NCBI GenBank assembly: GCA_021781745.1 | Contig: JAJXWH010000052.1 | Coordinates: forward strand, 1-36,076 | DNA: 36,076 nucleotides | From: Bacillota bacterium | GTDB lineage: Bacteria > Bacillota > Clostridia > Clostridiales > Clostridiaceae | Direction of reading: 5' to 3' | Shown here: positions 17,252-25,615 of the stretch, piece after piece | Layout: each line of letters opens with the position of its first letter | Position numbering within the stretch: the first letter of the stretch is position 1 | Made by a program: the position numbers and the translations under genes | The notes under the pieces: model-generated | Database searches by the model: none | Seen by the model: only the letters and a program-made list of their open reading frames with translations | Told to the model about the DNA's origin: nothing

Positions 17252-18255
17252 TAGCTATCAACCTCCTGCAAATCCATTTTGTTACTAAAACTTATTGTAA
17301 GCTTCATTGTATATTTTCCTGTCCCACATTCCCAGGTATGAGTGTCTGCATTAATGTATACTGTTGCATTATTTAATATATCTAAGTACCATATCTTAGT
17401 TTTCACTGCATATCCTGTTAAGCAGCTGTAATTGCCAAGAGCTTCAATTTCTATTTCTTGATCAAATCCATATAATTTATTTTGTGCTACTGTATAAGGA
17501 TCTTTATCTTCCTCTACTGAGTAAGTTGTTTGAAAAACACCATAACTTTGTACATGCCCCGAATCTTCTACTTCATCAACATAATTTCCTTCTGAATCAA
17601 AAATCTTAACTCTATTTATCATATTCTCTAAGGAATCCTTATAACTCATGTCAATTAAGTTATTGTTATAAGTATCTATCTTGCTTGACTGAAGGACATA
17701 ATCAGAAACAATCTGGCCTTTTTCAATTATGCTTAACCTATCTGATCTCATTATGGGAATATATTGTTTTCCATTTTGTTTGCTTACCTCACTATAGCAT
17801 TCCATTATTATGTTATAGTAAGTTTTATCTGGACAAACTCTGTTAATTGGCATGCCAGTTGCTACTATATCTCCCGGGGTTATATTAACTTCCTCACAAG
17901 CTTTTGCTGCAACACTTTCAGGAGGCATATTCTTAATGTTCATACTCGTTGATGACTTCATAATGAATCTCATGTAATCATAACAAGTGAAGGTTTCCTC
18001 CTGATTTGAACTTGCCAAAGTCCTGTCCACAACTTCTCCTCTAAAGATTTCTCCATAATTTTCGAGAGTAATACTAATTAAGGTTCCTGGTCCTACTTGA
18101 ACTCTTGGCTGATTATTATCTGTTATTGAATAAGTCATGGTAAAGGAACACATTCTTGCTGGCTGATCTAATGAAGCTGATAATTCAATACTTTTGCATA
18201 CTGGGGTTATCTCTGTTAAATTCCAGCCATCATAAAGACTATATATTTTAATCAT
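17251..18255 (-). CDS. xkdQ: Tail hub protein XkdQ/YqbQ
   Basis: The 334-residue protein matches the XkdQ family (gp27-like hub). Visible blocks are WNLTEITPVCKSIELSASLDQPAR near the start, PGTLISITLENYGEIFRGEV, the CYDYMRFIMKSSTSMN segment and YDSLENMINRVKIFDSEGN-like region (here SLENMINRVKIFDSEGNYV), and the C-terminal NADTHTWECGTGKYTMKLTI. In some relatives this gene is annotated as a hydrolase. It overlaps xkdP by 4 bases (ATGA). Confidence 0.88.
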   Translation of the reverse strand: MIKIYSLYDGWNLTEITPVCKSIELSASLDQPARMCSFTMTYSITDNNQPRVQVGPGTLISITLENYGEIFRGEVVDRTLASSNQEETFTCYDYMRFIMKSSTSMNIKNMPPESVAAKACEEVNITPGDIVATGMPINRVCPDKTYYNIIMECYSEVSKQNGKQYIPIMRSDRLSIIEKGQIVSDYVLQSSKIDTYNNNLIDMSYKDSLENMINRVKIFDSEGNYVDEVEDSGHVQSYGVFQTTYSVEEDKDPYTVAQNKLYGFDQEIEIEALGNYSCLTGYAVKTKIWYLDILNNATVYINADTHTWECGTGKYTMKLTISFSNKMDLQEVDS

Positions 18256-18731
18256 AAATTTCCTCCAAGTATACTGTTTGAATTTGTTAAACTAAAGCTT
18301 GAACCCCATTGGCCTACAATATTTTCATTCAATTTTAAAACCTTGTATTGTTTTAAAGTTAAAGTAAAATATACATCTCCTGTTCCATCATTTTCACCAT
18401 ATTCAAAGGTTTCTATTGAAAACAAATCATTAATATCTGTATCAGTTAAAATCACCCTTATAGGCTTTTTGCTCTTTCTCCATACTTCTATTTGAGCAAT
18501 GCATTCAAAGGGTGTAGGAATATCAGAATAAGCACAAAAATTATATTCTTGAGCAGGAAAAAAGCTTTCAAAAGATATTTCTGAAAGCTTTGATTCTCCT
18601 AAAATATTCAATTCTCCAACTGACTCAACATTAATTACTGTATTATTATTACCTAATTTAAGTGAATAACTAGAAGGTGGTACAGGCAGCTGTAACCATG
18701 TATTATCTTGATTAAACCAAAATTCTATCAT
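18252..18731 (-). CDS. xkdP: XkdP-like tail protein without LysM domain
   Basis: The 159-residue protein has the XkdP N-terminal domain (FWFNQDNTWLQLPVPPSSY, VGELNILGESKLSEISFESF, WRKSKKPIRVILTDTDIND, YFTLTLKQYK). PBSX XkdP is over 200 residues and carries a C-terminal LysM; here the protein stops soon after the first domain with a Ser/Asn-rich tail. Such short forms are common in clostridial tails. It connects the tube end to the hub. Confidence 0.85.
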   Translation of the reverse strand: MIEFWFNQDNTWLQLPVPPSSYSLKLGNNNTVINVESVGELNILGESKLSEISFESFFPAQEYNFCAYSDIPTPFECIAQIEVWRKSKKPIRVILTDTDINDLFSIETFEYGENDGTGDVYFTLTLKQYKVLKLNENIVGQWGSSFSLTNSNSILGGNL

Positions 18732-18744
18732 AATTAATTACCTC

Positions 18745-21168
18745 CTAACCCATTCCAAGTGCTGTTTGACTTAGCTTATTTGCAAGGGCTGTTGCAATCT
18801 TATCTATATCGCCTTCTTCTCTAACTATTATAGAATCAGCAAGTTTTGCTATTGTTATTGCAAAGCCATTTTGTGTGCTGCCATCTTTAGCTGCACCTGT
18901 ATTTTTCAAATCTTTAGGATTACTTGCTCCTGATAAATTCTTATTCATATTAGTTTTTATACCAACTGAAAGATCTTTAACTGGATCAGTTACTAAGTGA
19001 GTATTAACCTTAATTCCATGGCCCATACCTTTCATGAAGTCTGGCATCCAGGTTTCGTAATCTGTTAACGGTCCTTGATCTGGTACAGAGAAATGTAAAA
19101 AGGATTTTATTTTATCTGCTACCCCTGCAACTGCATCTTCAATATGTCCAACCGCTCCTGTTATACCATCTACAATACCCATTATCATATCTTTTCCCCA
19201 GCCAAGAGCAGTTTTTGCAATATCTTTAAATACTACACCTATAGCAGTTATAACATTTTTTACAATATCAACTGCTCCATTAAATACTGTTCCAACTGTA
19301 TTTTTTATAGTATTCCATGCACCTGACCAATTCCCATTTATCATCTGCATTACAGCTTTAATAATACCTGTTATTACACTTAGCACTGTTGAAATTATAA
19401 TCTTTAAATTATTAAAGACTGTGCTTACTACTGTTTTTATAGTTTGTCCATGAGCATTCCAAAAAGATGTTATTACATTTAAAGCTGTGGTTATAACAGT
19501 TTTAATGGTTGTCATAACTTTTGTAATAGTTTGTTTTATAAGTGGCCAGTTAGATATTACAAAACTTATTAACTTTCCAATGATTTGAATTGCAAACATC
19601 AGCACTGGCTTCAAAATAGAATTCCAAACAGCTTGGACTCCTTGAAATACATTTTGAATTATACTCTTTATTTTAGGCATATTAGCTTGGATAAAGGTTA
19701 CTATTGATTTAACTACTGCTATTATTTTACTAATTGTCTGTGTCACAGTAGTTCCAACCTTAGGTCCAAATATATTAGTAAAGAAAGCTCCTATTCCTTG
19801 AGCGACACTTCCTGTTTTCTTGAATACATCTATTGCAGATTGTACAGAGCCTAAAATTTTATTGAATACTCCCATAACTATATCTCTTATTCCACCAAAA
19901 TTTGTAGCAAATGCAATTGATAATAATGCAACTACTCCAATTAAAATTTTAATTGGTAATGATAGATTAATAAATACGCTAAAAGCAGTTGAGATAAATG
20001 ATTTAACTTTTGATATCACACCTTTAAATTTTTCAAAACCTCCAGCTAAACTCTCTAATGGCCCTGATATAGAAGGAGTTAATTCACCAGCTTTTCCCAT
20101 TGATTGTCTGGCTATATTCAAACCTTTAGGCACTTTACTTCCAGTTCCAGCTGATCTTGCAGTCTTTGATACTTTAGAGTTTTTGGTTGATTTAGTAATT
20201 TTTTGAGCTGCTTCAGAAGCCTTTTTTCCTATGCCACCAAAAGCTTTTTTGACCACATCATTATCTGCAAAAGTTTTAAACAAATCTGATGCAGTATTTT
20301 TTACATTTATTATTTCATCTTTTGTATCTTTAAAATTAGTTATCATATCCATACCTGTTTTTGATACATTAGATATTGATTTGCCTACCTCTTTAGCTTT
20401 TTCCCCAATATTTTCAATAGATCTTTGCCCAGAGTCATCTGTACATGCTTTTATTAAATTAGAAACAGACGTTCCTACATTTCCTACTGCATCTCTTGTA
20501 TCTTTAAAGCTACTTTTAAGTTTACCTACTGATTCTGATGCTTTAGATACTGCCTGTACACTTTCTGATGCTTTTTCAGCTATTGGTGATAAACCTTCAA
20601 TTGCATTTTGTGCTTTCTGAACTCCATCGACAACTTTTCCTATTGATTGTCTGCCTTTGTTCAAGGCTCCTGAAACTTTACCTCCATTTGATTTAGGAAA
20701 TTTTCGAGCTACTTTAGAAGCCGTTTTTCCAATAACATCAATAGATTTTCTACCCAAATCAGTACCTGCAAAAGCCTTAAACAAATTAGATGCAGTGTTT
20801 TTTACATTTTCAATCTCATCTTTTGTATTTTTAAAATTAGTTCTCATATCTTTAACTGTTTGCGATACATTAGATATTGATTGAACTACCGTTTTAGCTT
20901 TCTCTCCAATATTTTCAAGAGATCTTTCCCCTGTGTTATCTGTAAATGCTTGTACCAAATCAGAAACAGCTGATGCTGTATTTCCTATTGCATCTCTTGT
21001 ATTTTTAAAGCTACTTTCAAGTTTATCTACTGATTCTGCTGCTTTAGATATAGCCTTTACACTTTCTGAGGCTTTTGAAGCTATTGGTGATAAACTATCA
21101 ATTGCCTTTTGAGCTTTTTGAGCTCCATCAATAACTTTTAATAATGTTGAATCTAGTTCAAACGGCAT
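18745..21168 (-). CDS. xkdO: Tail tape measure protein (XkdO type)
   Basis: The 807-residue protein sets tail length and occupies the tube lumen. Residues 12-359 are two tandem copies of a 167-181 residue Ala/Ser/Lys-rich helical module (GAQKAQKAIDSLSPIA... and GVQKAQNAIEGLSPIA..., both ending RQS-GK). The middle has hydrophobic helices (about 400-440, LPIKILIGVVALLSIAFA) and repeated ITTIKTVITTALNVIT-like segments; a C-terminal DQGPLTDYETWMPDFMKGM block is typical of tape measures. The ATG shares an A with the stop of the frameshift product (TAATG), coupling translation. At the usual 1.5 angstrom per residue the tail would be near 120 nm. Confidence 0.92.
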   Translation of the reverse strand: MPFELDSTLLKVIDGAQKAQKAIDSLSPIASKASESVKAISKAAESVDKLESSFKNTRDAIGNTASAVSDLVQAFTDNTGERSLENIGEKAKTVVQSISNVSQTVKDMRTNFKNTKDEIENVKNTASNLFKAFAGTDLGRKSIDVIGKTASKVARKFPKSNGGKVSGALNKGRQSIGKVVDGVQKAQNAIEGLSPIAEKASESVQAVSKASESVGKLKSSFKDTRDAVGNVGTSVSNLIKACTDDSGQRSIENIGEKAKEVGKSISNVSKTGMDMITNFKDTKDEIINVKNTASDLFKTFADNDVVKKAFGGIGKKASEAAQKITKSTKNSKVSKTARSAGTGSKVPKGLNIARQSMGKAGELTPSISGPLESLAGGFEKFKGVISKVKSFISTAFSVFINLSLPIKILIGVVALLSIAFATNFGGIRDIVMGVFNKILGSVQSAIDVFKKTGSVAQGIGAFFTNIFGPKVGTTVTQTISKIIAVVKSIVTFIQANMPKIKSIIQNVFQGVQAVWNSILKPVLMFAIQIIGKLISFVISNWPLIKQTITKVMTTIKTVITTALNVITSFWNAHGQTIKTVVSTVFNNLKIIISTVLSVITGIIKAVMQMINGNWSGAWNTIKNTVGTVFNGAVDIVKNVITAIGVVFKDIAKTALGWGKDMIMGIVDGITGAVGHIEDAVAGVADKIKSFLHFSVPDQGPLTDYETWMPDFMKGMGHGIKVNTHLVTDPVKDLSVGIKTNMNKNLSGASNPKDLKNTGAAKDGSTQNGFAITIAKLADSIIVREEGDIDKIATALANKLSQTALGMG
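20092..21135 (-). repeat. Tandem duplication within the tape measure gene
   Basis: Codons 12-178 (20635-21135) and 179-359 (20092-20634) are homologous units. Shared words include SPIA-KASESV, ENIGEKAK, SISNVS, FK-TKDEI-NVKNTAS-LFK. The copies differ enough to be old, mainly by an insertion of about 14 residues near the end of unit 2. Confidence 0.85.
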
Positions 21169-21349
21169 TAATCATCACCTCCTGAATACAAGGCTTCCAT
21201 TTGTTTCATTTTATCTTCAATTTCTTGTTCAATAAAAGCACTGATGATAATCTTTTCTCCAAATCCCCTATCAATAGTTTCTGCTGGCCATTTATCATGA
21301 AGTTTCCAGCAGTAATATAGGAGATTCACAGTTTCATCAGTGCTTATAA
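21168..21349 (-). CDS. Tail assembly chaperone, -1 frameshift extension (T part)
   Basis: This frame has no start of its own. It is joined to the 135-residue chaperone by slippage at 21350-21356, giving LISTDETVNLLYYCWKLHDKW... and 60 extra residues (ending LYSGGDD), for a fusion of about 194 residues. It ends on the ATG of the tape measure. In lambda (G/GT) and many Gram-positive phages this second product carries the part that binds tape measure. No other ORF starts here, and the full frame is free of stops, which supports its being used. Confidence 0.85.
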
Positions 21350-21751
21350 GTTTTTTATATCTTCTTTTTTATTTGAGGCAGCTTCTACTCCTGATATTTC
21401 TGTCACTGTATCAGCCAAAATATCAACTTCACCAGGTAAAAAGAGCTTATTCATAAGTTCCTTAGGTGTTGGAGCTTTAAAATGTTTCATAAGCTCCTCA
21501 GATCTTAGCTCTGGAACTCCTGTAAGAACTGTTTCTATCTTTGCCTGTGCTGTTGCAAATCCTTGGATATTTCCTTTCTTATCTACTTGTAATACTCTTT
21601 CTTGAATTTCATTGTATCTTTCCATAGAAATAGCATTACAAGTAAATGTAATTTCAGTATTTCCAAGCTTAGCAAGTTTAAGCTTTACTTCTTTTGATGG
21701 TATTTCAACCTTACCTGCATCTATTTTTAATAATTGTTCAACTAAATTCAT
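21344..21751 (-). CDS. xkdN: Tail assembly chaperone XkdN (G part)
   Basis: The 135-residue XkdN-like chaperone (MNLVEQLLKIDAGKVEIP, VKLKLAKLGNTEITFTCNAI, METVLTGVPELRSEELMKHF-type end) lies between tube and tape measure genes as in PBSX. It is thought to coat the tape measure and recruit tube protein. TGGAGATG precedes ATG. A palindromic element ends 33 bp upstream of its start, cutting it off from the tube gene by almost 500 bp, so its expression must rely on read-through or an element-borne promoter. Confidence 0.88.
   Translation of the reverse strand: MNLVEQLLKIDAGKVEIPSKEVKLKLAKLGNTEITFTCNAISMERYNEIQERVLQVDKKGNIQGFATAQAKIETVLTGVPELRSEELMKHFKAPTPKELMNKLFLPGEVDILADTVTEISGVEAASNKKEDIKNL
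21350..21356 (-). promoter_or_regulatory. Programmed -1 frameshift slippery site A AAA AAC
   Basis: On the minus strand the codons ATA AAA AAC TTA TAA end the chaperone ORF. The heptamer A-AAA-AAC is in the correct phase for simultaneous -1 slippage, one codon before the normal stop. I did not identify a clear downstream stimulatory hairpin by eye. Confidence 0.85.
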
Positions 21752-21784
21752 AACTACATCTCCATTTCAAATTTAATAAAATTA

Positions 21785-22098
21785 TAGATAAACAACGTGT
21801 ACACTAAACTTATGCAATAGCTAACCGAAATAAGTAACATATTGTGTTCCGGTTTCTGTGGAATTTTGATGGATGATTCTATGACTAGAAGTTGCATCCA
21901 CAATGCTTGCCTCAACGACAGGCGTTGAACAAGCGTTGTGGAACAACTTCTAGTCAAGAATCACATTACCATCAAAATTCCAATGAAACACTTCACAAAA
22001 TATGTTACTTATTTCTACTGTAGTAATTTATCAAAGTTTGGTTAACATCTTTCTTAGTTCTTCCCACTATAAGTCTAGGTTACTAAATTGGATATCTA
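21785..22098. repeat. Palindromic MITE-like element, copy R3
   Basis: A 314 bp copy with the ends TAGATAAACAAC and TTGGATATCTA. The core hairpin has arms near 21870-21910 and 21920-21965 with mirror words GATTCT, GACTAGAAGTTG and CAACGCTTG-like tips. It lies inside the late operon between tube (22248) and chaperone (21751) genes. A 67-codon open frame within it is an artefact of the palindrome. Confidence 0.75.
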
Positions 22099-22148
22099 TA
22101 ATTCAGTAATTTTTTTATTTCCTTGTCATTACTTTATTTTTACATACC

Positions 22149-22237
22149 TTAAGCAAATATCTACATTAAGAAATCAGAAATATTTTCATAGTCCTGCATA
22201 ACAAAAATATTTCTGATTTTGGTAAGTTATTGCTTAA
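22149..22237. repeat. Small degenerate relative of the palindromic element (R3b)
   Basis: An 89 bp hairpin: TTAAGCAA/TTGCTTAA at the ends and a perfect 16 bp inner stem AAATCAGAAATATTTT around the loop CATAGTCCTGCATAAC. Segments match the R4 edges (ATATC-TTAA-AGAAAT and TTTTGGTAAG). It directly follows R3 and lies 11 bp after the tube gene stop, so it may act as a terminator-like or RNA-protecting 3' end for the tube mRNA. Confidence 0.7.
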
Positions 22238-22247
22238 CCCTAAAGTT

Positions 22248-22679
22248 TTATTGTGGTTCTATCATGTCTAGAAAATCATAACCTGAGAAGGTGAATGGAA
22301 GTGATTCTTCAACATTCTTCTTAACTTCCCAATCTGCTACTGTTAATTCATCGAAAGTAACATCCTTAAGTACTACTCTTTCAGCTCCCAATGCATCTGG
22401 ATCAGCTAACTTTGATATGATAGTACATACTGTTTGCTTTCCTTGTTTAATATTATCCTTCATTAAAATTGCCATCCTTGATGATACATGATGTAATTTC
22501 AAGGTTCCTTTTCCTTCTATTCCAGTTACTTTACTTCTCTTCCATAAATCCCTTGTAAAATTTACATCAACCTTTGTTAAAGTAACCTTTGCTTGAAGAG
22601 CTGATACTTCCGAAACATACTCTCCATTAATCCAAACTTCTCCCCATGTTCCATTTATAACTTGTTTTGCTTGTGGCAT
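22248..22679 (-). CDS. xkdM: Tail tube protein XkdM
   Basis: The 143-residue core-tube protein has the XkdM pattern: NGTWGEVWINGEYVSEV, VTLTKVDVNFTRDLWKRSKVTG, GKGTLKLHHVSSRM, and the C-terminal LPFTFSGYDFLDMIEP. It polymerises inside the sheath. AGGAGGCGG precedes ATG. The sheath gene lies 12 bases upstream, so both high-copy proteins share one mRNA, with palindromic repeats right after. Confidence 0.93.
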   Translation of the reverse strand: MPQAKQVINGTWGEVWINGEYVSEVSALQAKVTLTKVDVNFTRDLWKRSKVTGIEGKGTLKLHHVSSRMAILMKDNIKQGKQTVCTIISKLADPDALGAERVVLKDVTFDELTVADWEVKKNVEESLPFTFSGYDFLDMIEPQ

Positions 22680-22691
22680 TATAACCGCCTC

Positions 22692-23813
22692 CTATATATA
22701 TATTTGAAATTTAATATCTTCTATTGCATCTAAGATAACAGCTTGTCCTCTAAGAAATACTTGTGAACCAGTGTTACTTTCTTTAATTTCTTGATCCTTC
22801 ATTGTTCCAATATCTATTCCTTGGCTCTTTAAGTAAACTTTTTGTGCATCTAAGTCAATTTCAGCAAAGTTTTGTCCATCAATGCTGCTATCAAGTAATC
22901 CATCTAATTCTAAGCCTTCAAAATAACCATTAATTGCAGCAATAAGTAAACATTTATGATCATAATCATTTGGATATTTACCAATATAACTATCTTCTGC
23001 AGTTGTTTTAATATCATCATGAATTAAATCCATAATATCTACGATTTTAATTTTCTTAAAATCATCACCTTTATTTTCAATTGTAGTAACAAAGCTATTT
23101 ACAGCTCTATCAATTTTAACTTTCTTTCCATCATTAAATAAAATTAATTTACCTGCATCAACAGCAGCATCTCTATCTTCTTTCTTTAAATGTGGAACAT
23201 CGATTACTTCTGCAAGTGGTGCAAAGGTAGCACTGATAGTTAATGGTGTTCCTGCCAGCATTCCTGCAATTCTTGAACAATATTCTGCTGCAGTATAAGT
23301 TTTACTTGCTGTTTGTATTCCATCAGTACAGAAATTAATTGTCCCTTCATTATCTGCTGGACAATATGGAAGTACAGCTTTAACTCTAATATCTTTAGAG
23401 CTTCTTAATTGTTTAATCCAAGTTGCAAAATCTGTTGCCCTTGAAGTAATATTTGCCTCTGTATCAACCTTGCCATCTGCAGTATAACCAATGCTTGGGA
23501 CTACTACATAATCCCACTTAATAGTTTCTAAGTAATTTTGAGCCTCTGAATAATCAACTGCATCTGCTTTTTCAATATAAGCAATAACTTGTTTTGGTGG
23601 ATTTTGATATCCTATCATTGCAAGTTTAATTTGCTCTTTACTAAAATCTGATAATCCTTCTGGAATGTCATCTATAGTTTCCATTTTAATTGGATTGCTA
23701 TATGATGCCGGCATAGTGTCTTTTAAAATAAGTGCTACTACACCTCTTTCTCCTCTTTTTATTGCAGTGATTCCTGCTTGTTTAAATACAATTTGTACGG
23801 ATGGTTCTCCCAT
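22692..23813 (-). CDS. xkdK: Contractile tail sheath protein XkdK
   Basis: The 373-residue sheath has the family traits: GEPSVQIVFKQAGITAIKRGERGVV at the start, a middle with ETIKWDYVVVPSI, LPYCPADNEG, TYTAAEYCSRIAGMLAGTPL and a C-terminal IEDIKFQIYI end. PBSX XkdK is longer (about 460), so this is the compact clostridial version. The presence of a sheath proves a contractile, R-type (myovirus-like) tail. Strong AAGGAGG precedes ATG. Confidence 0.93.
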   Translation of the reverse strand: MGEPSVQIVFKQAGITAIKRGERGVVALILKDTMPASYSNPIKMETIDDIPEGLSDFSKEQIKLAMIGYQNPPKQVIAYIEKADAVDYSEAQNYLETIKWDYVVVPSIGYTADGKVDTEANITSRATDFATWIKQLRSSKDIRVKAVLPYCPADNEGTINFCTDGIQTASKTYTAAEYCSRIAGMLAGTPLTISATFAPLAEVIDVPHLKKEDRDAAVDAGKLILFNDGKKVKIDRAVNSFVTTIENKGDDFKKIKIVDIMDLIHDDIKTTAEDSYIGKYPNDYDHKCLLIAAINGYFEGLELDGLLDSSIDGQNFAEIDLDAQKVYLKSQGIDIGTMKDQEIKESNTGSQVFLRGQAVILDAIEDIKFQIYI

Positions 23814-23826
23814 TCTTCATTCCTCC

Positions 23827-24261
23827 TTAAAAATTTAAATTAATTGTGTCTGCTTTAGGGCTTTGAGGTGTATTAAAGGCTCTGTCTTCAGTAAATTCAA
23901 GCTTAAGCTTTAGATGTATCTCTGTATTTTTTGCTCTACCTCTTAACTTTCTTACCTTTGCAGCTCTATCCAAAACCTTTATATATCCACTACTAAAAAT
24001 TTCCCGCATGGTATCCCATACTTCATTTTGAGCTGTAAAATCAGCATTCATATTTTCATCTAGTGGCGGAAAATAAATTATCTTCATAGTTATTATATTT
24101 AAGTAACTATTTCTATTTAAATTTTCCTGCCTGCTGGTGATGTAGCGAATAAAAAAAGAAGGTCTTGTAAAATCCTTCTCCAGCTTTGATGCATATATTT
24201 TTGTATTAGGAAATTTCTCAACTAACATTCCGTTAATTGAGCTAATTATTTCATTAATCAT
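23827..24261 (-). CDS. Tail terminator-like protein
   Basis: The 144-residue protein (NEIISSINGMLVEKFPNTKIYASKLE, RPSFFIRYITSRQENLNRNSYLN, FTEDRAF end) resembles the Gram-positive phage tail terminator family formerly DUF6838. It caps the head-proximal end of the tube. It is the first gene of the late operon: AAAGGAGGAGG lies right before ATG. In a phage, head-tail connector genes would come upstream; here there are none. Confidence 0.8.
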   Translation of the reverse strand: MINEIISSINGMLVEKFPNTKIYASKLEKDFTRPSFFIRYITSRQENLNRNSYLNIITMKIIYFPPLDENMNADFTAQNEVWDTMREIFSSGYIKVLDRAAKVRKLRGRAKNTEIHLKLKLEFTEDRAFNTPQSPKADTINLNF

Positions 24262-24535
24262 TAACCTCCTCCTTTAATCCCTATAGTTTATGTTCCTTCC
24301 TGGCAATGTAACCATTATTCTGTAATACTAAGCATTTAAGAGTTTGGCTGCTATATTGCAAATAAAAACTTTACACTGTTTAATCAAATTCTCAGCTCCA
24401 TCTTAAGTTTAACATTCATATTACAAATGAAAGCTTGCCTCTTGTTCATCTAAAACTCAGCTGCAAAAGTCCACCCCCTGTAAGGCACATTCAAAAAACG
24501 ACTTGTCCATGTGCCTAAGTTAATAATTTCATAAC
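24262..24535 (-). promoter_or_regulatory. Leader of the late tail operon, with possible operator
   Basis: This is where the late promoter should be, between the last early terminator and the first tail gene. An 8 bp dyad AGGCACAT...ATGTGCCT (24483-24516, 18-base gap) is the one clear symmetrical site. Two short open frames here (17 and 21 codons) have no ribosome site and are probably relics. A match to a sigma-A promoter is not convincing, as expected if a phage-type late activator (25148-25564) is needed. Confidence 0.45.
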
Positions 24536-24536
24536 A

Positions 24537-24575
24537 AAAAAGTACCTAGCCTATAAATAAAACTAGATACTTTTT
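24537..24575. terminator. Bidirectional terminator in the early/late boundary
   Basis: A 13 bp stem (AAAAAGTACCTAG / CTAGATACTTTTT, one mismatch) with a 13-base loop; T runs on both sides. Confidence 0.7.
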
Positions 24576-24741
24576 GAAAAAGGGTATTTATGAGAGGAAA
24601 CTATCTTTTGTTCCCACTTACTATTATAAGGGTTATTATTATCAATTTCTTATACACTTTCTCTACTTTTCCTACAATTTTCCTATAACTTATTTATAAT
24701 CCGAGGTATTTCATATTTAAAACAAGATTTAGGCATAAAAA

Positions 24742-24777
24742 TAGAGGATGCAGAAATTATTGTATTCCCATCCTCTA
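24742..24777 (-). terminator. Terminator of the early regulatory operon
   Basis: A perfect 9 bp stem TAGAGGATG / CATCCTCTA followed on the minus strand by TTTTTAT. It separates the early block (25148-28624) from the late tail operon. Confidence 0.82.
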
Positions 24778-24836
24778 ACAAAAATCATACTTTGATGCAC
24801 TTCCACTAAATCGTGGCCAGTACATTGTTATTGTTA

Positions 24837-25144
24837 TAGATATCCAACATTATAATTTGACTTATTATATTAATATACTTACATATTTACTAAATCTTCA
24901 TGTGGATATCTTAACTAGAAATAATAAATATTTTTGTGCAGAAAACATTTGAAAATGAGCTGTTAAAGGCTCTTAGTTGTAAGTTGTCTCACTTTAGCTT
25001 GTCACGCTGAAAGCGGGAGCATGCTAAAGTGAGTACAGCTTGTAACTTAGAGCCTTCAGCGATATTTTCATAGTTTTTCGTAACAAAAATATTTATTATT
25101 TCGGTAAGCTACCACATAAGTCTAGTTTATATGTTGTTTATCCA
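24837..25144. repeat. Palindromic MITE-like element, copy R4 (opposite orientation)
   Basis: A 308 bp copy starting TAGATATCCAAC and ending GTTGTTTATCC. The core is a long hairpin with arms GGCTCTTAGTTGTAAG... and ...CTTGTAACTTAGAGCC and the tip GCTTGTCACGCTGAAAGCGGGAGC. It ends 3 bases before the stop codon of the late-regulator gene, and forms the 3' untranslated region of the early mRNA. Confidence 0.75.
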
Positions 25145-25147
25145 TGC

Positions 25148-25564
25148 CTATACTAAAAGGTACTTCTCCATTTTCTTGGCTGCCTGCTTTTCTAGCTGCT
25201 TAACTCTTTGGTAGGATAATTTCAACTTATCCTGCACCACATAATATTTTCTATGCTCTATATGGACAACTTGTATTATTTCCTTTTCCTCATCATTTAA
25301 TATTGTTATTGCATTGTTTATTCTTTGCAATTCCCTTTTTTTAGCTGACTGCTCCCTATATAATTCTTCTTTCCTCTCCATGAGCTTCTCTGCCTGCTGC
25401 TCTACACTAGAAGTAATTTTATAAGTCTTTCCCGTTCTCTCTTCTAAGCTTTGTCCGCTTATTCCCAATATTTCCTCTTCAAGCTCCTGAACCCTTATAT
25501 CTATATCTCCTATATCCGCTAAAATTTCCTTGTATTTTCTAATTCTATCTATAGTAATATTCAT
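25148..25564 (-). CDS. Phage-type late regulator, sigma-70 region 4-like
   Basis: The 138-residue protein has a long charged coiled coil (about 5-90; QAEKLMERKEELYREQSAKK) and a C-terminal helix-turn-helix (about 92-136, LNDEEKEIIQVVHIEHRKYY, QDKLKLSYQRVKQLEKQA) like region 4 of sigma factors, as in ArpU/RinA-type phage transcription regulators. It is placed just before the late operon, where such regulators switch on structural genes. AGGAG lies before ATG. A sigma-like factor acting alone would need more domains, so a co-activator is likelier. Confidence 0.8.
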   Translation of the reverse strand: MNITIDRIRKYKEILADIGDIDIRVQELEEEILGISGQSLEERTGKTYKITSSVEQQAEKLMERKEELYREQSAKKRELQRINNAITILNDEEKEIIQVVHIEHRKYYVVQDKLKLSYQRVKQLEKQAAKKMEKYLLV

Positions 25565-25615
25565 ATAATAATTCCTCCCAACCTGTCTTCTCCACTTCTT
25601 AATCCTTAATTTTGT

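Noticed and set aside
21754..21957. 67-codon minus-strand frame before the chaperone gene
   Set aside because: It is made of repeat R3 sequence; different copies do not keep this frame.
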